Positions 10,495 to 21,077 are shown, counted from the stretch's first letter. The stretch: 64,000 nt of DNA from Nomia melanderi (GCF_051020985.1 NC_135008.1:3286001-3350000), one strand, 5' to 3'. The notes: a model not told the origin generated them from the letters alone. Made by a program: numbers and translations.

Positions 10495-10930
10495 GTTAGT
10501 GTTAGAGATTCTGCTCGAAGTGTTTTTAGATTCTGCAATCGCTACTGAGGTCTGGTTTAGATTTTTCGGGGTTTAAGGGAATATTGCAGATGCTTTTTAT
10601 GTTGGATCCGACAATTAGAACTAGAGATTCATTTCAGAAACTTTTTAATTCTATAATTGTAGAAGCTTTTTCTGTTGGATCCGATGACTAGAACTAGAAA
10701 TTCCTTTCAAAACTTTTTTTAATACTGTAATTACTAGTTGAGATTTTTTTGTTAGCTTTGTTGGACTCTAAAGTTACTACTGTAGAAGCTTGTTCTCTTA
10801 GGTTCAACTTTTAGAACTAGATTCATTTTCTCTTCTCTTAGTTTTCTTCAGTTCTGAGATTACTCTTGAAGATCTTTTTTCCTTATACCCTAAAATGATT
10901 ATTTTAGATTCTTTTCGTTAGATTCTTAGA
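10495..10930. repeat. Degenerate tandem array of the 9.5-kb unit
   Basis: Units built of gtagaagctttttctgttgg, ttagaactagagattcattt and ttggactctaaagttact recur with irregular spacing (for example tgttggatccga near 10610 and 10674, ttggactcta at 10761). The unit is the one seen at 9480-9715, more diverged here. Confidence 0.75.
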
Positions 10931-11682
10931 TCCTAAAGTGCCTGCTAGAGACTTTCCCCGAAACCTTTATCCTTTTAATAGCTTCCATGGATTTCTAGGT
11001 AATTACCAGAGATCCTTTCCAAACGTTTTTTAGGTATCGGTTTTTGTAACATTCGGCTGGATTCAGTAAGAGATATAATGTTTCAAGGTGTCGTGAAGCA
11101 AACGTTTCTCCGTATTGCATCGCGCACTAGTGAAATCGACAATTTCGCCACCGCGATGATGTTCCTATGTAAAACACAGAAACCATCCTCGCCGGTGTCG
11201 TTTTTACGAGGGTTTCATTAGGAAAACGTTAGCAGAAGAGAAAAACGACTGTGTACTCGCGAGAAAGCCTGAACGATTGAAACACTGCGTCGATTGCAGC
11301 GTCAGCGTATTGCTGACACGGCCAAGTTCTTCGGGCACCGTGTCAGACATGTATGGCTGACACGTGTACCTTTTAGTTTCGCTGAAGTGATTCATTCTAT
11401 GAAACAAGACGTACAGGAAACCGACAAAGTCATACAAAGCATTAATCAGCTGTCCAATCTTTTAAACTCGGTATAATAAAAACAAAAAAAAAAACACATT
11501 CATCTACGAACAATTCATATAAATCTCCAATAATACAATTTTCTCAAAATTACCAAGATTTTTCTGTAATTAGAGACAAACTTAGGAAAGATCCATTATC
11601 AAAGAACATACTCTCTTACGATTGAGTCAAACTAGTCGTTAATATCTTCGAAAAATATTATCGATTCTTTTAACACTAGTCA
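10931..11682. other. AT-rich unique sequence, no gene recognised
   Basis: Mostly AT-rich, with an imperfect inverted motif around 11294-11360 (gtcagcgtattgctgacacg and gtgtcagacatgtatggctgacacg). Frames of 60 and 77 residues across it do not resemble a known protein. The sequence from 11480 is A/C-rich. Confidence 0.4.
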
Positions 11683-12090
11683 TAACTTTGAGAATAAGCT
11701 ATATGTAAAATATCAGTACAGTTAATATGAAGCAATCGGAAAAGCTGGTCAAAATTTTATATAAAATTCTTCGTTTCCCTTCGTTAATTCAACTCGATAA
11801 ATTCCATTGTCCAATGAATGAATTTTCCAATTTTTCCTTTTACTATTTCTCCATTCGTATTTGACTAACTTTGGGAATAAGCTACACGTAAAATATCAGT
11901 ACAGTTAAAATGAATCAGTCGTTAAAACTGCTCAAAATTTTATATAAAATTCTTCGTTTCCTTTTGTCAATTCCTCTATTCTCTAATCAATGAATTTTCC
12001 AATTTTTCCTATTACTGTCTCTCCATTCGTATTTGTCTATCTTTGAGAACTACACGTAAAATATCAGTACAGTTAATATGAAGCAATCGG
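11683..12090. repeat. 171-184 bp tandem repeat, about 2.3 copies
   Basis: aactttgagaataagctaya, cgtaaaatatcagtacagtt, aaaattttatataaaattct and tgaattttccaatttttcct recur in order. Units start near 11683, 11867 and 12037. The third is cut off at 12090 where the next GC island starts. Confidence 0.9.
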
Positions 12091-12640
12091 TACAGCTGCG
12101 AGCAACGATTTTCCAAAGGATCGCCCGACCTATTCTCGGAGAGTCCGTTAAATTATCGAAGAGGCGAGAGGCGTGTCCCGAAGGAAATTTATTCGACGAC
12201 TTATAACGTACACGGCCGGGGCCCGCATTAATGTATCTGCCGTGAAATCGGTGTCCTCGGAATCGGCGCGACACGCACTCGATGTTGTTGCCGGCTTTTT
12301 TCGATTCCGGCATACCGGTTCGGGACACGGCGCGGCTTCTCGCGGCGCTATCGGCATCTGAGGAACGATCTTTGACGCGACGACCACGCTCCGCCGCAAC
12401 GAGAAAAACTCGTAATTACTATCGCGACGAGGCGAACGAGCTCCTTCCGCGGGAAAGTTTGACCGTAGCGAGTCGCTAATCGATAAATCGACGACGCGCC
12501 TGTCCCGAGATGTCTTCGAACGAGAGGGAAAACGGATCTCCTCTTTCGAAATCGCGCCGATATCTTCGAGTCGAGCGATGGGGAGCTCTTCATTAGAAAT
12601 ATTCAACATCTACTAATGAGATGTGATCGATCCTTGAAAT
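12091..12640. other. GC-rich island, no gene recognised
   Basis: CpG-dense, with frames of 92-153 residues overlapping on both strands; the 153-residue minus frame has no recognisable domain. No transposon end found. Confidence 0.45.
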
Positions 12641-12934
12641 TTAACGACAATTAAACCAGTCATCACTTGATTTGACGCAGGGAAACTATGAAGTTGAAGA
12701 TTTAGTACTTTAAACTCTGTATTGCTATGTGAAATATTTAAATAAAACAGCTTCGATTGTCTTTTTGGAAATCCTATGTAGACTCCGAGACTGCATCTAT
12801 TGAAGGTTTAATCGATTCAGTTTGCGTGTTGCTAAATCGGTTTCTTCAATAATTTCTCAGAGAAATATCTGTTAGCTAATAAATGTAACAAGTATCAGGA
12901 ATGAGTCATTTGGATCTGGTAGTTTTAGTGTTAA
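12641..12934. mobile_element. Composite TTAA element (T1-type end, T2 interior)
   Basis: Bounded by TTAA at 12641 and 12931. The left interior (acttgatttgacgcagg, then tatgaagttgaagatttag, then taaataaaacagctt) matches T2 interiors, notably the copy at 36631-36915. The right end (ctggtagttttagtgttaa) is T1-like. Sequence in between resembles 23730-23810. Probably nested and eroded copies. Confidence 0.5.
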
Positions 12935-13095
12935 CGTAAGTTGAGCGATCAAACGGTTTGATTTGAACGTTTCGTCCAGCGATGCATCGTACAATGTATA
13001 GTATTATTAAAAATTGTTATTAACGTATATAATATTGACTATTAAACTTTATGATTCCACTGCATCGAGTTGACAGTCACCGAGTGCAGTGTTAA
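12931..13095. mobile_element. TTAA-bounded AT-rich element of unclear family
   Basis: Starts at the TTAA shared with the preceding element and ends gagtgcagtgttaa. No inverted ends convincing enough to assign a family; the right end resembles CACTGCACTCG of the T2 group. Non-coding. Confidence 0.35.
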
Positions 13096-14756
13096 ATGGT
13101 AGAATGTTCGAAGAAGCGGCGTGAAACTGAGGAGTTTAAGAGATCAGTAGTTGGCTTCACTAGATTTGAAAATTCCAATTATGAAAGTTTATTTCTATCG
13201 ACGGATGAAAGTTTGTTTGTCGATACAACGATTTAATCCAGCATCCATCGCGACCGCTTCCATTAAACTCGACAGGACAGTTACCCAGGAACTCATAGCT
13301 CCTCTTCCAATAATACAGACGCAGAACACGTTTCGCTAATAACACGACGTTGAAACATACGATCACTCCGATTAAGAACGGAGAATCGTAACCGGTGCAG
13401 TCGCGGGATGAAGACGTGCCAGACGAGACGCGTACTCGCCGGCAGATAAAACATGTAATCACGCGTAACCGCGTAGAAATAAAAGTAACCGAGTCGTTGC
13501 CGATGCAAACACCATATCACCGTTCATCAAACGCTTACCTCGGCGGTGTCCTGGATTTCCTGGTTCCCTTTCCCTGCGAGCGAGGACAGGCCCGCCTCGA
13601 CGGTCCTGCAACACGAAGAGAGTCTCGAATAAATCATCCGCTCGCGTCCCATCGGCGGACAGTTCTTTAAGTGCCGATAATTGAATCGCACGAGTCGATC
13701 GAGCGATGTAATTCGAGCCACGCCGAGCGATCAAGCCGCCCGACGCGGCGTTTTAAGGCAGCCAATCGAGCGCAATGTCCGTTGACAGTCGAGACACGTC
13801 CGAGGTTGAACTACCGTTTCTAAATCTCCGGTCAATTAAATAATTCCATCGCGACTCGAGGCTCGACGCCGAAACACGACCGGGGACCGACGCGACTCTC
13901 GTGTCTCTGTTCCCGACGCTCTCGCCGTCTCCGTCCGGCCGACGTCCTCCCGGCCGGATACTCGTCGTTTTTTCCGCGTCAGACACCTGGAAGAGGCCGG
14001 ACGAAAGGAACTCGGTAATAAAGTCGCGTCTCGTTATACGATGATACGGCTACCTGGCGGGCAAGGCGCCGTGCAATTACCAAGTTGCATAATTGCGCCA
14101 TGGTAACAGAGCAAGAAGGAAGGAAGGAAGGAAGGAAGAGGCGGTGGAAGAAGAAGAGGAAGAAGGAGAAGAAGAAGAAGAAAAGGAGAAGGGAAAAAGG
14201 AGGACTGAATCGGGCCCCGCGACTGCGTCCTCGCCCATTCGCTCGCTCGCTCGCGTCTTCCTCGTAATATTACTTTATTAGCGAAATGGGATAATGCCAC
14301 GGTGTGTGACAAATTGGGAGCAACGCACGCTCGCGTACCAGACGACGACGGCCGGAAAAGCGATGAATATTCATGGGCCCCGAGCGGACTGGTGGGGGAA
14401 CGCGCAGCGCCGATGGGACCGCTAGAAGCGCGCGCAACGCCGACCGACCGGCGAACAAGGCACCGTTCACACGTCCTCCTCGATGGAACACGAGCGAATA
14501 TTCGAGCGTGTTATGGGGTTATGTGGAATAAAATGATACACGCGTAGAGTATATTAGAGTAATGGTTATGTTTGTGAAGGAGATGTTAAAGCGTGGAGAA
14601 ACTATTGGTAGAACTCGGTGGTTACAAGACGGGCGCACGGTTAGAACTAAGGAAAAAAGCGCCACATAATTAACCAATAACTGCAAGGATGTGGGGTTTT
14701 CCAAAAAACGGTATAAGCATGGGCAATGCTGTAACTTCAACAGCGATTCTTCAGTA
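13096..14756. other. GC-rich island with purine tract, no gene recognised
   Basis: From about 13380 CpG-dense, with many overlapping frames of 60-100 residues and no known domain. GC drops after 14500. Short Rel-like or homeobox-like cores (taattaa, aattac) are common in the islands but too frequent to call. Confidence 0.4.
14111..14195 (+). repeat. Purine-only GGAA/GAAG tract
   Basis: About 85 bases almost entirely purine: a GAAG run (gaaggaaggaaggaagg) followed by GAA/GAG trinucleotide sequence. It translates as poly-Glu/Arg/Lys in spurious frames. Mirror purine tracts of this kind can form triplex DNA; that is general knowledge, not shown here. Confidence 0.9.
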
Positions 14757-14806
14757 GCAACTGATGAATTGTCATGAATATAGGAAGAAAGATAAAGAAA
14801 CTCAGC
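14757..14806 (-). repeat. Short dispersed repeat (copy also at 24245-24292)
   Basis: agcaactgatgaattgtcat followed by agataaagaaactcagc is the reverse complement of gctgagtttctttatctttg ... aattcgtcagttgct at 24245-24292. Here it abuts a T9 element; there it lies downstream of a T3 end. A dispersed family of unknown class. Confidence 0.7.
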
Positions 14807-14954
14807 TTAACCCTCTGTAGGCCCATGCAACTTTGAAGTCACGTGTCAGTATATTGGAATCTTGTTGATTTATTTCATTTTGCACTCAAAGTGGTGAATA
14901 AAATTAAGTGATCAGATAACTTCAACTTTTATACGCTCAGGCGGGAAAGTTTAA
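14807..14954 (+). mobile_element. T9 TTAA miniature element, 148 bp
   Basis: TTAACCCTCTGTAGGCCCATG at left, cgctcaggcgggaaagTTTAA at right. A second copy of equal length and matching interior (ttgttgatttatttc, gcactcaaagtggtgaat) is at 53784-53931. Both are bounded exactly by TTAA. The ends are not clear inverted repeats, so the class assignment is inferred from the borders. Confidence 0.75.
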
Positions 14955-15071
14955 GTTGCTTAGTACAAAATTTGGATGAAAAATCGAATAATTGTAGGGT
15001 AGTTTCTTTAAGATTCATTGAAATGTCTATCATTCCTGCAATATTGGAGCCTACAGAGTTCAAAGGGTTAA
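14951..15071 (-). mobile_element. T3 element fragment between shared TTAAs
   Basis: Reads in reverse as TTAACCCTTTGAACTCTGTAG then gctccaatattgcagg, the T3 left end, and continues into T3 interior (aatcttaaagaaacyaccct) like 22691-22922. It shares its left TTAA with T9 and its right TTAA with the T2 element. Confidence 0.75.
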
Positions 15072-15309
15072 CTCTTCGCACTCGGAAGTTTTTCATTAGA
15101 AATATTTTAACTTCTGATGAGATAGAGAGGATATTTTGTGAAACTAACTCGACGAGAAATCACTTACATCGAGGGACAAAGCAATTTTGTTTGAATATTT
15201 CTCAAATCGATGCATTGCAGGAAGTTTAATATTAAGTATCAAATTTTATAGTTTTACTGTATGAAATCAATCGGTGAGTGAAAGGCACCTTTCGAGTGCA
15301 AAGGGTTAA
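15068..15309 (-). mobile_element. T2 TTAA miniature element
   Basis: Starts TTAACTCTTCGCACTCGGAAG and ends ggcacctttcgagtgcaaagggttaa, inverted T2 ends. 242 bp. An 85-residue open frame at 14972-15229 spans this copy and its neighbour and is a chance frame. Third link of a chain with 14807-15071. Confidence 0.8.
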
Positions 15310-16496
15310 AAGAGTGACAGCGATAAGTTGAAATAAATAGAACGATTCACCTTCGAATTCTTGTTTCAATTATAGAAAAGACACTTTGAAGAACACCTGA
15401 AAAAGTTAATCTGCTTGCAATTGAACGACAATTCAATTGAACTCTCAATAAAGAGTTTTAAAATTTCCGCGGGAAGGATCAAGGAAATTCGATTTGTCTG
15501 TACGGTGGCTTCGCAACAACGTTAACGCAACGATTTACGATTGTTCTCCGAAATTTATAGATTCCCGTACAATGGGACGTCTCGCGGCCGAGCGACGGGA
15601 AGAAAAAACTTAATTGAAATTCCGCCGTCTAATGGTAATCCGTCGGGAGCGACGTTCATAATTGGTCGTAATGATTGTAGCTCATTCGAGGAACCCGCCG
15701 CTCGCGATAAGAAGTTAACGTCGCCGGTAATTGAATCAACGGCGAGGAAGCGAATCGCGAATTCGCGGTTGCAATTACAGCGGCGCTCGCAATAAAAGAA
15801 AAACCGTGACGCCGATTCGTTTCGAGCGAGAGATAATAACAGCTCGGCCGGGTAATTAAGTGTTAAATAATTGCTTAATTGAATTTATAGGCTCTGACGC
15901 GTACGCGCCGCGCTTCCGGATCAATTAGGCCGTCCCCGTTCGCGTGTCCACCGGTTCCCGAGCCGATCGATCCTTTCCGCGGATCTTTCGTTTTCTGGCA
16001 CCGATCGCCGGCCGATCGGCAATTATCGCCGGAACAGCCGCGGCCCAGCCTATTTCCGTGTGATCCCGATCGGGCCGCAAACCGGGGGGAACTAATTCTA
16101 CCTCTCGCGTCGAATCTTCCGTCGTTAGTTACATTTTCCGCTCGTTATGTACGGGGTGGCTCGGAATAGCACGCCCGTCGCAAAAAGGTTTGATGGCGGA
16201 CCGAGCACCGGCAGAAAATACGTTTACGATATTACCGCGTGATCGGGTAATTGCGTTAGAATCGGCGGCGATCGAGCCGGCAAGAAGCTGGGAACTAGCG
16301 AATCGATGTTTCGGACGACGTGCGCTTCAGGATTCTACTTGTTACCGGCTTTAATGCGTGAATGATCGGTAGATCTTGGAATAACGTAAACATCGAATAT
16401 GTGTTTAGTTCTTCTTGGGATATTTTGAAACGCCTGGTATACATCGATTATCTCAGTCTCATAGTTTTCAAGTCTCAAGAATTTGTGACACTTCAA
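15310..16496. other. AT-rich flank then GC-rich island, no gene
   Basis: 15310-15500 is AT-rich. 15500-16350 is CpG-dense with homeobox-like AT cores (taattaagtgttaaataattg at 15855-15875) between GC-rich segments. No coding domain or repeat end recognised. Confidence 0.4.
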
Positions 16497-16711
16497 TTAA
16501 TACTAGAACTACTGTACCAGTCAAAATGACTGGTTTTTTTGTTTAGCAATTATTGAAATTTTCAAAGCATTGAATGAGCAATGATTTTGAAAATAAATAG
16601 TTTCATTTCAGTATAATGAATGTCTGAAGAAACTGAAAATAAACTATTATTACAATTTTTATAGGAATTGCATATTAATCGTATTGAATGCTCGGTAGTT
16701 CTAGTGTTTAA
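16497..16711 (-). mobile_element. T1 TTAA miniature element, copy 3
   Basis: TTAATACTAGAACTACTGTACC at left, with the palindrome CCAGTCAAAATGACTGG just inside, and GCTCGGTAGTTCTAGTG then TTAA at right. 215 bp, reverse complement of the 3935 copy. Preceded by gtgacacttcaa, which also precedes the next copy: a local duplication. Confidence 0.85.
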
Positions 16712-16776
16712 CACTCAATGCAATGGAGAAATGGATAATCGGGGCGATCGGCGGCTAAGAAATCGTGACACTTCAA

Positions 16777-16997
16777 TTAACACTAGAACTACTGTACCAG
16801 TCAAAACGACTGGCTTCGATGTTTTTGTTTAGCAAATATTGAAATTTTCAAAGCATTGAATGAGAAGTTATTAAAGAAATTCATTTACTACGCAAATTGA
16901 ATTGTAAATCAATTGAAGTCTCAACAGCTGCACTCTTGGAGTTTCTACAGCGAAAATTTCAAAAGTCAATTGAAGTGCTCGGTAGTTTCATTGTTAA
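16777..16997 (-). mobile_element. T1/T1b hybrid TTAA element
   Basis: The first 85 bp match the preceding T1 copy, including palindrome half-sites (CCAGTCAAAACGACTGG) and the upstream flank gtgacacttcaa. After 16862 the sequence switches to T1b interior (taaagaaattcatttac, caattgaagtctcaacagc, cttggagtttcta) and ends ctcggtagtttcattgTTAA. A recombinant of two subfamilies, or the parent form of both. Confidence 0.75.
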
Positions 16998-17076
16998 GCG
17001 AGCCGTTGTTTCTATTATTTCCTGTTTGTCGGACGATTTATTCGGATCCTCCGATCCTGATTTGCGGACCACCTCG

Positions 17077-17084
17077 TATATAAG
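17077..17084 (+). promoter_or_regulatory. TATATAAG core-promoter-like site
   Basis: gtatataagcggcgaggag is an excellent TATA-box match followed by GC-rich sequence. No initiator consensus (TCAKTY) could be pointed to 30 bp downstream and no exon is recognised. Single TATA matches occur by chance. Confidence 0.25.
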
Positions 17085-17271
17085 CGGCGAGGAGACCCGG
17101 AGGTTTTCGTTTGCAAACGAGCGACGTAATTGCAGGAGGACTGCGCGCGAGCGGTTAATGAAACGCGCGAGCCTCGGCGAAGATTTGCGAACGGCGGCCT
17201 GTAATAAATAATTACCGAAGCAAGACATCGAACGCGTCTCTCCTTCTCCTTTTCGCGCGATTTTAACGACG

Positions 17272-17293
17272 CCCCCCCCCCCCCCCCCCCCCC
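17272..17293. repeat. Poly-C/poly-G run of 22 bp
   Basis: Twenty-two consecutive C on the + strand at the end of a GC island, followed by G-rich sequence (ggaggggagggggagggcagg at 17329-17349). Length may be uncertain because such runs sequence and assemble poorly. Confidence 0.9.
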
Positions 17294-17780
17294 TGTACAC
17301 GGCGGTGGGGAGCGAATCGATGGAGCAGGAGGGGAGGGGGAGGGCAGGGTGGCGAGGCCCGGTGGAAGGAAAAAGTAATCATAGCTCGCGCGTAATGATT
17401 CACGGTTAATTCTTTGACCTAGCTTATTACATTAATTAAGAACGCCAGCCACGATCGAGAGACGAGTGAGACTGAGACGCGTGACAGCCGCTGCGCAAAG
17501 ATTTAATGACGTTTATTATCAGCGTTAATAAATTGGCCGGAGGCATGGTACGCGGCGTCGCGACTCAGCCGTGCCATTTTTGCGCGCGCGGAAAAACGCG
17601 ACGGCGCGAACGAGAACGGGACTTTTTTAATCGCTTCTCGTTACAGCTCGATACAAATTGGCTGCGGCTTAAACCGACTCGCGTGCGATCGATCATCGAA
17701 ACGGGGAACCGTTCTCGATCGCCGCGAATCACAGATTACCTCTCATTGAAATTTCGAAAGTCTCAGCGTCGAACGTACTT

Positions 17781-17987
17781 TTAACACTTTGACTGTCAAG
17801 TATACGCTCATCGAAACTTCTACGCAAAGTAATTTTCTTAATAACGCTGAAACTGAGAAGTCAATATTCTTCACGATTGCTCCTACTATCTTTCTAGTAT
17901 CTCACATCTAACAGAATTCAGTTTGTACGTTTCGTCGCCGAGAAAAGTAATGTTTAAGTTCATGTGACATGGCAGCCAAAGTGTTAA
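17781..17987 (+). mobile_element. T4 TTAA miniature element
   Basis: TTAACACTTTGACTGTCAAG at left; TGGCAGCCAAAGTGTTAA at right, a 16 of 18 inverted match. 207 bp, AT-rich, non-coding. A partial second copy begins at 33463. Confidence 0.85.
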
Positions 17988-18424
17988 CGGCGAATCTGTG
18001 AGTACTAACTGTTGAGAAATTAACTGTTCCATCGAAACTCCAAAGCTCCGAAGGTTAAAAATCCATTCGACATTCGATCTATCATTGAGAGTAAGGAACC
18101 TATCGAGAAATCATCGTCTACCGAGAAATTTAATTAAATTGAAACTAAGACTCATTCAATTAGAATTCAATCAGATCAGAACACCGAGCATATCCGGCTA
18201 TTATGGATATTGTTCTAGCGATGAACGTGTTAATGGGTTCGAGGAGCGAAGCCCTGTGTGAATGAAATTCCACGGAGGGAGAGAAGGAGAGCCGCGTCAT
18301 CGCGTCCCTCTGTTCTTACCATCGCAATAACCTCCGAGAATAAAACCCCTTTGCAAAACAAAATCCTAAAGGAATATACGAAAGACAAAGGATGTACCAA
18401 GAGATTTTTATCTGTTAGTTCTAG
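17988..18424. other. AT-rich unique sequence, nothing recognised
   Basis: AT-rich sequence with short repeats of atcgagaaatcat type. The 67-residue frame at 18258-18461 does not resemble a known protein and runs into a T2 relic. Confidence 0.4.
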
Positions 18425-18580
18425 TCAACTTTGCACTCGAGAGGTGACTCTCATCGCTTGATTTGACACAGTAAAACTATAGAACAGTAAACTTTGTATA
18501 ATGCCTCGATACGTAAAACATTGTAATAAAACAGCCTTGTTCCTCAATGTACTGATTTCTCTTCGAATTAGTCTCGTGAT
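18425..18580 (+). mobile_element. T2 element, right end missing
   Basis: Starts with a mutated TTAA (TCAACTTTGCACTCGAGAGG) followed by the T2 signature ggtgactctcatcgcttg then atttga and tataatgcctcgatacg. It stops at the start of T5 sequence at 18581. The T2 right end is not present. Confidence 0.75.
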
Positions 18581-18750
18581 GGAGCGTGTACTCGTCGAAC
18601 GCAGGACGAATGCGCGTAGAGTATTTAATGAAAGATCAAAGCGAGGCAAAGAAGAATTACATGTTTATGTGAAAAAATAAAGAATTCATGACAGAATTAT
18701 CATGTCAAGCTTTACGATGACATGTATACTCGTCACAGTTAACTGGTTAA
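18581..18750 (-). mobile_element. T5 TTAA element (inverted)
   Basis: In reverse it reads TTAACCAGTTAACTGTG, gacgagtatacatgtcatcg, gatctttcattaa and on to gacgagtacacgctcc, the order seen at 5293 and 34428. The distal end is missing where it joins the T2 relic. It contains the internal TTAA that is the insertion site of T8 in the 5.3-kb copy; here it is empty and continuous. Confidence 0.8.
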
Positions 18751-19395
18751 AAATATACGTCGCGCTCGTTCTCAACAGAAACATCCGAGCGCAAGGAGTT
18801 GCAAAAGAAAAAAACGAACGAGAAAAGATGATTCGCGAACGAGTGTCGTAATTCGCCATCGACAGATTTCACGGGCAACCTGCTCGAGTCGCGGCGGATG
18901 ATTAAACCGAATGGTCGGCGTTTAATAAACGATCTCGGTTGCGCCTCGGCCGGCGCGGGATTTTCCTCGAACGTTCAAACTAATTCACCGTCGGGTCTGT
19001 GCTATATTACAACATTACTTTGTACCGTAATACAAGCCGATGTTGCCCGATTAACATCCGAGATTACAGGCAGGCTCCTTACGCCAATGAATGTACTTAG
19101 GCGGTGAGAAACGATCGGGCCTGGCGAAGATAACGGCGACAACGCTTGGCGACGAGCAAGACTACGATTACCAGCCTCCTTTGTCCCCTTTTGCACCACG
19201 CTCGGCCGGCGTGCGGAGAGTACGCTCCGCGGCGACTTTAATAACGTTCGACACTCGAACCGTTCACTCAATCACTCGATACGATTTAACCCTTAATCCC
19301 CCGGCTTGCGTAACGAGCGAACGTTTCCAGTTTAACGCGAGAAAAATTGATACCATCGGATGTGTGAACGATCGAGTGGAATTACTTTGTTGCTG
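18751..19395. other. GC-rich island, no gene recognised
   Basis: CpG-dense with frames of 69-102 residues on both strands and no domain. Contains taatcc and taataaacg motifs but no supported element. Confidence 0.4.
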
Positions 19396-19688
19396 TTAAT
19401 CCTCTACCTTTGGAGTAGACATATACTTATGGTAGATATAACGTTTATTTTTCTACGGGATCATTCAAGTAAACGATTTTCAACGCTGAACGAAACCGTA
19501 AGGCACGACGTGGTTTAGAATATCATTTCTCTTGGAAATATTCAATTTCATAACTTATTTTTAGAAGGTACAAAATATTGTTTAATAATTTTACTTCATT
19601 CTTTTATACCTTTGATTTGCTGAAATTTTGAAGAAATTAACTGTGAGTGACAAAGAAAGTGACAAATTTGTGGAGTGCAAAGAGTTAA
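19396..19688. mobile_element. TTAA-bounded element with T2-like right end
   Basis: Starts TTAATCCTCTACCTTTGGAG and ends gtggagtgcaaagagttaa. The interior is AT-rich and non-coding and does not match other T2 copies, so it may be a separate family using similar ends. First link of a four-element chain. Confidence 0.5.
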
Positions 19689-19768
19689 TATAAAGTGTCA
19701 AATTTTATAGTTTTGCTATATCAAATCAAGTGGTCACTGAGAGTCACCTTTCGAGTGCAAAGGATTAA
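19685..19768 (-). mobile_element. T2 terminal fragment between TTAAs
   Basis: 84 bp: the terminal part of T2 (tatagttttgctatatcaaa ... gagtcacctttcgagtgc) with TTAA at both sides. The left border is an internal T2 position that has become or happens to be TTAA. Confidence 0.75.
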
Positions 19769-19844
19769 TATTGAGTTGAAAATTTTATCAGTTCGCTGCG
19801 TCGAATCAGGCGACATAAGGCGTCCCTCGAGTGCAAAGGGTTAA
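19765..19844 (-). mobile_element. Second T2 terminal fragment
   Basis: 80 bp, again only the T2 end (gttgaaaattttatcag ... cgtccctcgagtgcaaaggg), closest to the copy at 7177-7398. Shares TTAA with its neighbour on each side. Confidence 0.75.
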
Positions 19845-20081
19845 CCCCTTGACCTACGATTTCTTTCACAACTCTGATCGATACGGCTACTTCGTCATTA
19901 ATAATTTCGTAGAAAAAGAGAAAATTTCTAAGCATACGTCATGCCTATATTTCCTTTTAAGTATAATAATCGATTACAGAGGAATAATGTTTACTTCGAA
20001 TTCGAATGCACTAATATATATATTTGTTGAATCATGTTGAAAATCTTCACCACGAGTCTCACTCGTAAGACAAGGGGTTAA
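19841..20081 (+). mobile_element. T6 TTAA miniature element
   Basis: TTAACCCCTTGACCTACGA at left and TCGTAAGACAAGGGGTTAA at right, a 17 of 19 inverted match; 241 bp. A 69-residue open frame inside is AT-rich chance. Copies at 44933 (left part) and 50664-50867 (degenerate). Confidence 0.85.
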
Positions 20082-20682
20082 TGATGTATTTTCCAAAGAT
20101 TTCCCTATCGAACGATCGAATTACCGAAGGATAGCATCCAGTTTACTTAATTTCCTGGACATCCACTTTCCACCTACACGCGACTTCGCGAAAATGCGGT
20201 TTTACAAGCGTAGAGAGTAACTCGGCGAAGTTTATCCCGCGGCTCCGAGGACTTTGCCGGCGGTTTTTCCCTCGGCGAGAGGGAACGTCGCGCCGGAAAG
20301 GTCGCTAAGCTGTCTTCCAGCCGCTATCGGCTCCGATAATTAAAAGAATGCTCCGCGTGCCATACCGACGCGAATATCCGCGACTTTACGAGCCGGTGAA
20401 GCGTGAGCGGCCGCGATAAGTCGGCGCGGAAATGCCTGCGCGCTAATATTACGATCGGAACGATGCGGATCACCCACGCTCCCATGGACACTTTAAACAG
20501 TGGATTATTTGCCTGAGACCTCGACGCGGCGGAACGGAAATAGTCGCGCGGGCAGCCTTGGGCTCTCCGAGAGCGTTCGCTTCTCTTCGAACCGTTTAGG
20601 CCCGATACGTGTTGCAACGGCGCGAACCGTTTCCTCGACGAAACTCGATAACTTGAAACTTTGACGTGTAAGTATAAAATAT
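20082..20682. other. GC-rich island, no gene recognised
   Basis: CpG-dense from 20210 to 20640 with a 97-residue minus frame of no known family. Nothing else could be supported. Confidence 0.4.
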
Positions 20683-20916
20683 TTAACCCTTTGCACTCGA
20701 AAGGCTACCAGTCGCCGGATGATTTGATACAAAATCATGGACTTTGGTATTTACCATCGACCTTTGTATACTGCGATACGTGAAATATTGAGAGAAAATA
20801 GCTTTGTTCCCTAATTTATATGTGATCTCTAGATAAATTCATTTTAGAGAATCTTCTACATCTAATTAGAAAGTATAGAGTATTTCCGATGAAAATTTTC
20901 GAATACAAAGGGTTAA
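20683..20916 (+). mobile_element. T2 TTAA miniature element
   Basis: TTAACCCTTTGCACTCGAAAG at left and TTTTCGAATACAAAGGGTTAA at right, 234 bp, with T2 interior (gatttgatacaaaatc, gatacgtgaaatattg, aaaatagctttgttcc). Confidence 0.85.
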
Positions 20917-21077
20917 GGTTGAACTTTGTACAATGGCTTGATACGTGAAATATCGGAATAAAATAATGCTGTTCATGAATGTACTTGTAATCTCCATTCG
21001 AGTTAGTTAAGAGGAATATCGTCTTCGTCGAAAAATGTTAAACATTTTAAGGGAGAAACTTCGGAGCAAAGGGTTAA
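20913..21077 (+). mobile_element. 5'-truncated T2 element
   Basis: Begins at the shared TTAA but with interior T2 sequence (gttgaactttgtacaatgg) and ends cggagcaaagggttaa. About the first third of T2 is missing. The copy at 22919-23084 has a similar left truncation. Confidence 0.8.

Larger units (their letters stand above)
16998..17780. other. GC-rich island with poly-C run and TATA-like core, no gene
   Basis: CpG-dense with frames of about 90-113 residues and no domain. It contains a TATATAAG site at 17077-17084 and a 22-base C run. AT-rich pockets (17395-17450) break the island. Confidence 0.4.

Noticed and set aside
17077..17084. TATATAAG as a proven promoter
   Set aside because: Kept only as a low-confidence site: no initiator or exon nearby.
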